This document shows positions 5,868-8,299 of a stretch of 8,299 nucleotides of DNA, in pieces. Where the stretch lies: contig ONFK01000071.1 in NCBI GenBank assembly GCA_900317065.1, positions 1 to 8,299 of the forward strand, in the 5' to 3' direction. The stretch's first letter is position 1, and every line of letters starts with the position of its first letter. Below the pieces are notes generated by a model. It was not told the DNA's origin, ran no database searches, and saw only the letters and a list, made by a program, of their open reading frames with translations. Position numbers and translations under genes: made by a program. Source of the stretch: an uncultured Bacteroidales bacterium. GTDB lineage: Bacteria; Bacteroidota; Bacteroidia; Bacteroidales; UBA932.

Positions 5868-7146
5868 AGAAAACTTCGGCAGCCGCTTCGCTGCCATAGC
5901 AGCCCTGGCGGGAAGCGCCATAGGACTGGGAAACATCTGGCGTTTCCCGTACATGGTGGGCGAGAACGGCGGAGCCGCCTTCATCCTCATCTATATCGCG
6001 GCATCGCTGCTGCTGTCCGTACCCATCTTCTTCGCGGAATTCATAATCGGAAGGCGCAGCGGGGCGAACTGCTTCGGGGCCATGAGCCGCCTTGCACCCG
6101 GATCGAAATGGAACCTGCTGGGGATACTCTGCATTCTCACTCCTACCCTGATTCTGTCGTACTACGCCGTGGTCGGAGGCTGGAGCATCTCCTATCTGCT
6201 GAAATCGTTCACTCTCGCCTTCCCCTCATTCGGTAGTTTTTCCTCTTCCGGGTGGGCCGTGGCGGCCTTTGTCATCTATCTGGCGATTTCATGCCTGATC
6301 GTGGCCGGCGGTGTCAAGAAAGGGATAGAAACCTTCAGCAAGGTCTCCATCCCCCTGCTGTTTATACTGATCGTAGGCCTTGCAATCTATTCCGTAACGC
6401 TGAAAGGCGGATCGGAAGGAATTGATTACATGCTCAAGCCCGACTGGGGCAAGGTGAGTGCGCGGACCTTCGTGAACGCCATAGGGCAGAGTTTCTACTC
6501 CATCTCGCTGGGAATGGGCATAATCATCACCTACGCGTCCTACATAAGCAAGAAGGAGAATATCGTTTTCTCCGGAGTCGGGACTGCCGGATTCGACCTC
6601 TTCTTTGCGGTGCTTGCCGGATTCGTGATAATGCCCGCCGTGTTCGCCGCAGGCATCGAACCCGGATCTGGCCCCGGGCTGATATTCGACACCCTCCCCT
6701 ACATTTTCGTATCGATGAGCGAGGCCTCCCCCGTCCTGGCGACTGTCGTTGCCGCAGCATTCTTCCTGACGGTTACCATCGCCGCCCTCACTTCGTCGGT
6801 TTCGCTGGTGGAAGTGCCGGTCGCGTGGCTTATAGAGGAGAAGAAAATGAAGCGAGGCAGCGCCACCCTGCTCGTGTTTGCCGTCACGGGGATCATAGGT
6901 GCGATGTGCGCCCTGAACCTCGGCATTTTCGACTGGCTCGACAAATTGTGCTGCAACATACTTCTGCCCATAGGCGGAATACTCTGCGTGATTTTCGTAG
7001 GATGGGTAATGAAGAAAGATGACGTCCGCGACGAGTTCACCTCAGGCGGCTCCGGAAGCGCACGGCTCTTCGATTTTTCGTATTTCCTGCTGAAATACCT
7101 TGCACCTGTAGCCGTCGCCGTGATATTCCTGTCGAATTTCTTTTGA
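5854..7146 (+). CDS. Neurotransmitter:sodium symporter (NSS/SNF) family transporter, 11 predicted helices
   Basis: The 430-residue protein is an inner-membrane Na+-coupled symporter of the LeuT-fold NSS family. These proteins usually import amino acids or related amines. The N-terminus carries the family signature: GSAIGLGNIWRFP at 20-32, with Gly20, Ala22, Asn27 and Arg30 matching LeuT sodium-site and gate positions, then ENGGAAF. Tyr103-Tyr104 in helix 3, GQSFYSISLG (211-220) in unwound helix 6 and ALTSS (311-315) in helix 8 complete the substrate and Na2 sites. Eleven hydrophobic segments can be counted, the last ending at the C-terminal NFF. Most bacterial NSS proteins have 11, whereas LeuT has 12. 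The substrate cannot be assigned. The ATG at 5854 has a good Shine-Dalgarno site and the standard short N-terminus. The gene overlaps the esterase by 14 bases in another frame, so translation is probably coupled. The pairing with an esterase suggests import of a product or companion solute, which is inference. Confidence 0.93.
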   Translation: MADTRENFGSRFAAIAALAGSAIGLGNIWRFPYMVGENGGAAFILIYIAASLLLSVPIFFAEFIIGRRSGANCFGAMSRLAPGSKWNLLGILCILTPTLILSYYAVVGGWSISYLLKSFTLAFPSFGSFSSSGWAVAAFVIYLAISCLIVAGGVKKGIETFSKVSIPLLFILIVGLAIYSVTLKGGSEGIDYMLKPDWGKVSARTFVNAIGQSFYSISLGMGIIITYASYISKKENIVFSGVGTAGFDLFFAVLAGFVIMPAVFAAGIEPGSGPGLIFDTLPYIFVSMSEASPVLATVVAAAFFLTVTIAALTSSVSLVEVPVAWLIEEKKMKRGSATLLVFAVTGIIGAMCALNLGIFDWLDKLCCNILLPIGGILCVIFVGWVMKKDDVRDEFTSGGSGSARLFDFSYFLLKYLAPVAVAVIFLSNFF

Positions 7147-7150
7147 TTTA

Positions 7151-7166
7151 TCACCATTTATGGTGA
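7151..7166. promoter_or_regulatory. Palindrome TCACCATTTATGGTGA between transporter and pckA
   Basis: TCACCAT (7151-7157) and ATGGTGA (7160-7166) are perfect inverted arms around TT. The site lies five bases after the transporter stop and seven bases before the pckA -33 region. T-rich sequence (7173-7182) follows, so it could be a weak terminator. Its 16-base symmetric form and its place directly upstream of the pckA promoter equally suit an operator. The sequence alone does not decide. Confidence 0.4.
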
Positions 7167-7172
7167 ATATGG

Positions 7173-7203
7173 TTTACTTTTTGCAGCATTTTATGTAAAT
7201 TTG
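7173..7203 (+). promoter_or_regulatory. pckA promoter motif
   Basis: TTTA (7173-7176) is followed after 19 bases by TAAATTTG (7196-7203), a full match to the Bacteroidota -7 consensus. A start site near 7209 would leave an AT-rich leader of about 33 bases before the ATG at 7242. The leader has no Shine-Dalgarno sequence and a small inverted repeat (TTTAAG 7210-7215, CTTAAA 7222-7227). Confidence 0.62.
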
Positions 7204-7241
7204 CGCGCTTTTAAGAAAAACCTTAAACTCTAAAATATTTT

Positions 7242-8299
7242 ATGGACAAAAAAACTCTTGCCAAGTACGGCATCACCGGCGTAAAGGAAATCCTCTACAA
7301 CCCTACTTATGAGGTTCTCTACAACGAAGAGACAAAACCCGGCCTTGAAGGCTACGACAAAGGTCAGGTTACCGAGCTCGGTGCAATCAACGTAATGACC
7401 GGCATCTACACCGGCCGTTCTCCCAAAGACAAATACATCGTCTACGACAAGACCACCAAGGAAGGCGCTCCCGGCGAAATCTGGTGGACTACCGAAGGCT
7501 ATCCGAACGACAACCACAAGATGTCCGAAAAGACCTGGGGCGCAGTCAAGAAGCTCGCAAAGCAGCAGCTCAGCGGCAAGCGCCTCTTCGTGGTCGACGG
7601 ATTCTGCGGCACCCACAAAGACACCCGCATGAAGGTCCGCTTCATCATGGAGGTTGCATGGCAGGCACACTTCGTGACCAACATGTTCATCCGTCCCCAG
7701 AACCAGAAGGAATTCGACCAGGAACCCGACTTCGTAGTTTACTGCGCAGCCAAGGCAAAGGTCGACAACTATAAGGAGCTTGGCCTCCGCAGCGAGACTT
7801 GCGTCGCTTTCAACGTGACCAGCCGCGAGCAGGTCATCCTCAACACCTGGTACGGCGGTGAAATGAAGAAGGGTATGTTCTCCATGATGAACTACTATCT
7901 TCCCCTGAAGGGCATCGCAGCAATGCACTGCTCTGCAAACACCGACATGAACGGCGAGAACACCGCCATCTTCTTCGGCCTCTCCGGAACCGGCAAGACC
8001 ACCCTTTCCACCGATCCCAAGCGTCTGCTTATCGGCGACGACGAGCACGGCTGGGACAACAAGGGCGTGTTCAACTTCGAAGGCGGCTGCTATGCGAAGG
8101 TCATCAAACTCGACAAGGAGTCTGAACCCGATATCTACAACGCCATCCGCCGCGACGCTCTCCTCGAGAATGTGACCGTCGACAAAGAAGGCAAGATCGA
8201 CTTCAACGACAAGTCCGTCACCGAGAACACCCGCGTCAGCTATCCTATCTACCACATCGAGAAGATCGTACGTCCTCAGTCCGAAGGCCCCGCTGCAAA
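7242..8299 (+). CDS. pckA: Phosphoenolpyruvate carboxykinase (ATP), 3' end outside window
   Basis: The frame opens at ATG 7242 and stays open to the window edge, giving 352 residues of an enzyme usually about 535 long. It catalyses oxaloacetate + ATP to phosphoenolpyruvate + CO2 + ADP in the cytoplasm. In many gut Bacteroidota it runs in the carboxylating direction on the path to succinate. Nearly all active-site landmarks are present: TGRSPKDKY with Arg59, GEMKKGMFS with Lys210, MHCSAN with His229 (both Mn2+ ligands in the E. coli enzyme), the P-loop GLSGTGKTT (246-254, Lys252), and IGDDEHGWD with Asp266-Asp267. The ATP-type P-loop separates it from the GTP-dependent family. The start is supported by the usual distance to the TGRSPKDK motif and by the promoter upstream. 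Strongly biased codon use (AAC, AAG, GGC, TCC) fits a highly expressed gene. It is a separate transcription unit from the transporter, 95 bases after it. Confidence 0.97.
   Translation, partial: MDKKTLAKYGITGVKEILYNPTYEVLYNEETKPGLEGYDKGQVTELGAINVMTGIYTGRSPKDKYIVYDKTTKEGAPGEIWWTTEGYPNDNHKMSEKTWGAVKKLAKQQLSGKRLFVVDGFCGTHKDTRMKVRFIMEVAWQAHFVTNMFIRPQNQKEFDQEPDFVVYCAAKAKVDNYKELGLRSETCVAFNVTSREQVILNTWYGGEMKKGMFSMMNYYLPLKGIAAMHCSANTDMNGENTAIFFGLSGTGKTTLSTDPKRLLIGDDEHGWDNKGVFNFEGGCYAKVIKLDKESEPDIYNAIRRDALLENVTVDKEGKIDFNDKSVTENTRVSYPIYHIEKIVRPQSEGPAA

Noticed and set aside
3798..5990. A 730-codon open frame on the minus strand, opposite the esterase
   Set aside because: It lies entirely antisense to a well-identified esterase with a signal peptide and catalytic motifs. 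Its translation has no family features. Long antisense frames arise easily from the codon bias of the real gene.
7230..8255. A 341-codon open frame on the minus strand, opposite pckA
   Set aside because: The translation is a low-complexity Val/Ala/Asp/Gly-rich shadow of the strongly biased pckA codons. pckA itself is certain.

Overview
The window looks like ordinary chromosomal DNA of a member of the Bacteroidota, most likely a gut-type Bacteroidales. Four observations suggest this. Most intergenic gaps contain TAnnTTTG -7 boxes. Recognisable Shine-Dalgarno sequences are mostly absent. There is a GlsB/OlsB-like acyltransferase of the kind used for glycine lipids, and a secreted sialate O-acetylesterase. 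The bulk of the sequence is moderately GC-rich. The stretch from about 520 to 2100 is visibly more AT-rich and uses more A/T-ending codons than the rest. No tRNA, rRNA, CRISPR array, phage or transposase gene was seen.

Layout. Bases 1-516 (+) hold the 3' part of a HAD-family phosphatase. Bases 565-1643 (+) hold a fold-type I PLP aminotransferase that has lost an internal segment and changed frame near base 800, so it is annotated as a pseudogene. Bases 1644-1862 are a non-coding convergent gap with a possible terminator and a cluster of repeats built from the unit TTTGTTCCGAAAAAA. Three genes then lie on the minus strand, in transcription order: a nitroreductase (3760-3233), a GlsB/OlsB-like N-acyltransferase (3170-2163) and a 74-residue membrane protein (2087-1863). 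Each has its own plausible promoter. Divergent from the nitroreductase, across a 58-base gap with interlocking promoters, is a plus-strand pair: a sialate O-acetylesterase (3819-5867) and an NSS-family sodium-coupled transporter (5854-7146). They overlap by 14 bases and are probably translationally coupled. After a 95-base gap with a small palindrome and a good promoter, ATP-type PEP carboxykinase (pckA) starts at 7242 and runs off the window.

How the genes work together. Most are independent housekeeping or accessory functions: gluconeogenesis or fermentative CO2 fixation (pckA), membrane aminolipid synthesis (glsB-like), and flavin redox chemistry (nitroreductase). The one tight functional unit is the esterase-transporter pair. 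It would de-O-acetylate a host or dietary glycan outside the cytoplasm and import a small solute with sodium. That link is inferred only from the overlap.

No clearly new multi-gene system is visible. The points most worth a second look are the broken aminotransferase with an intact palindromic promoter region, the repeat cluster at 1732-1822, the GlsB-like gene without an adjacent GlsA partner, and the interlocked divergent promoters that imply a leaderless nitroreductase mRNA.
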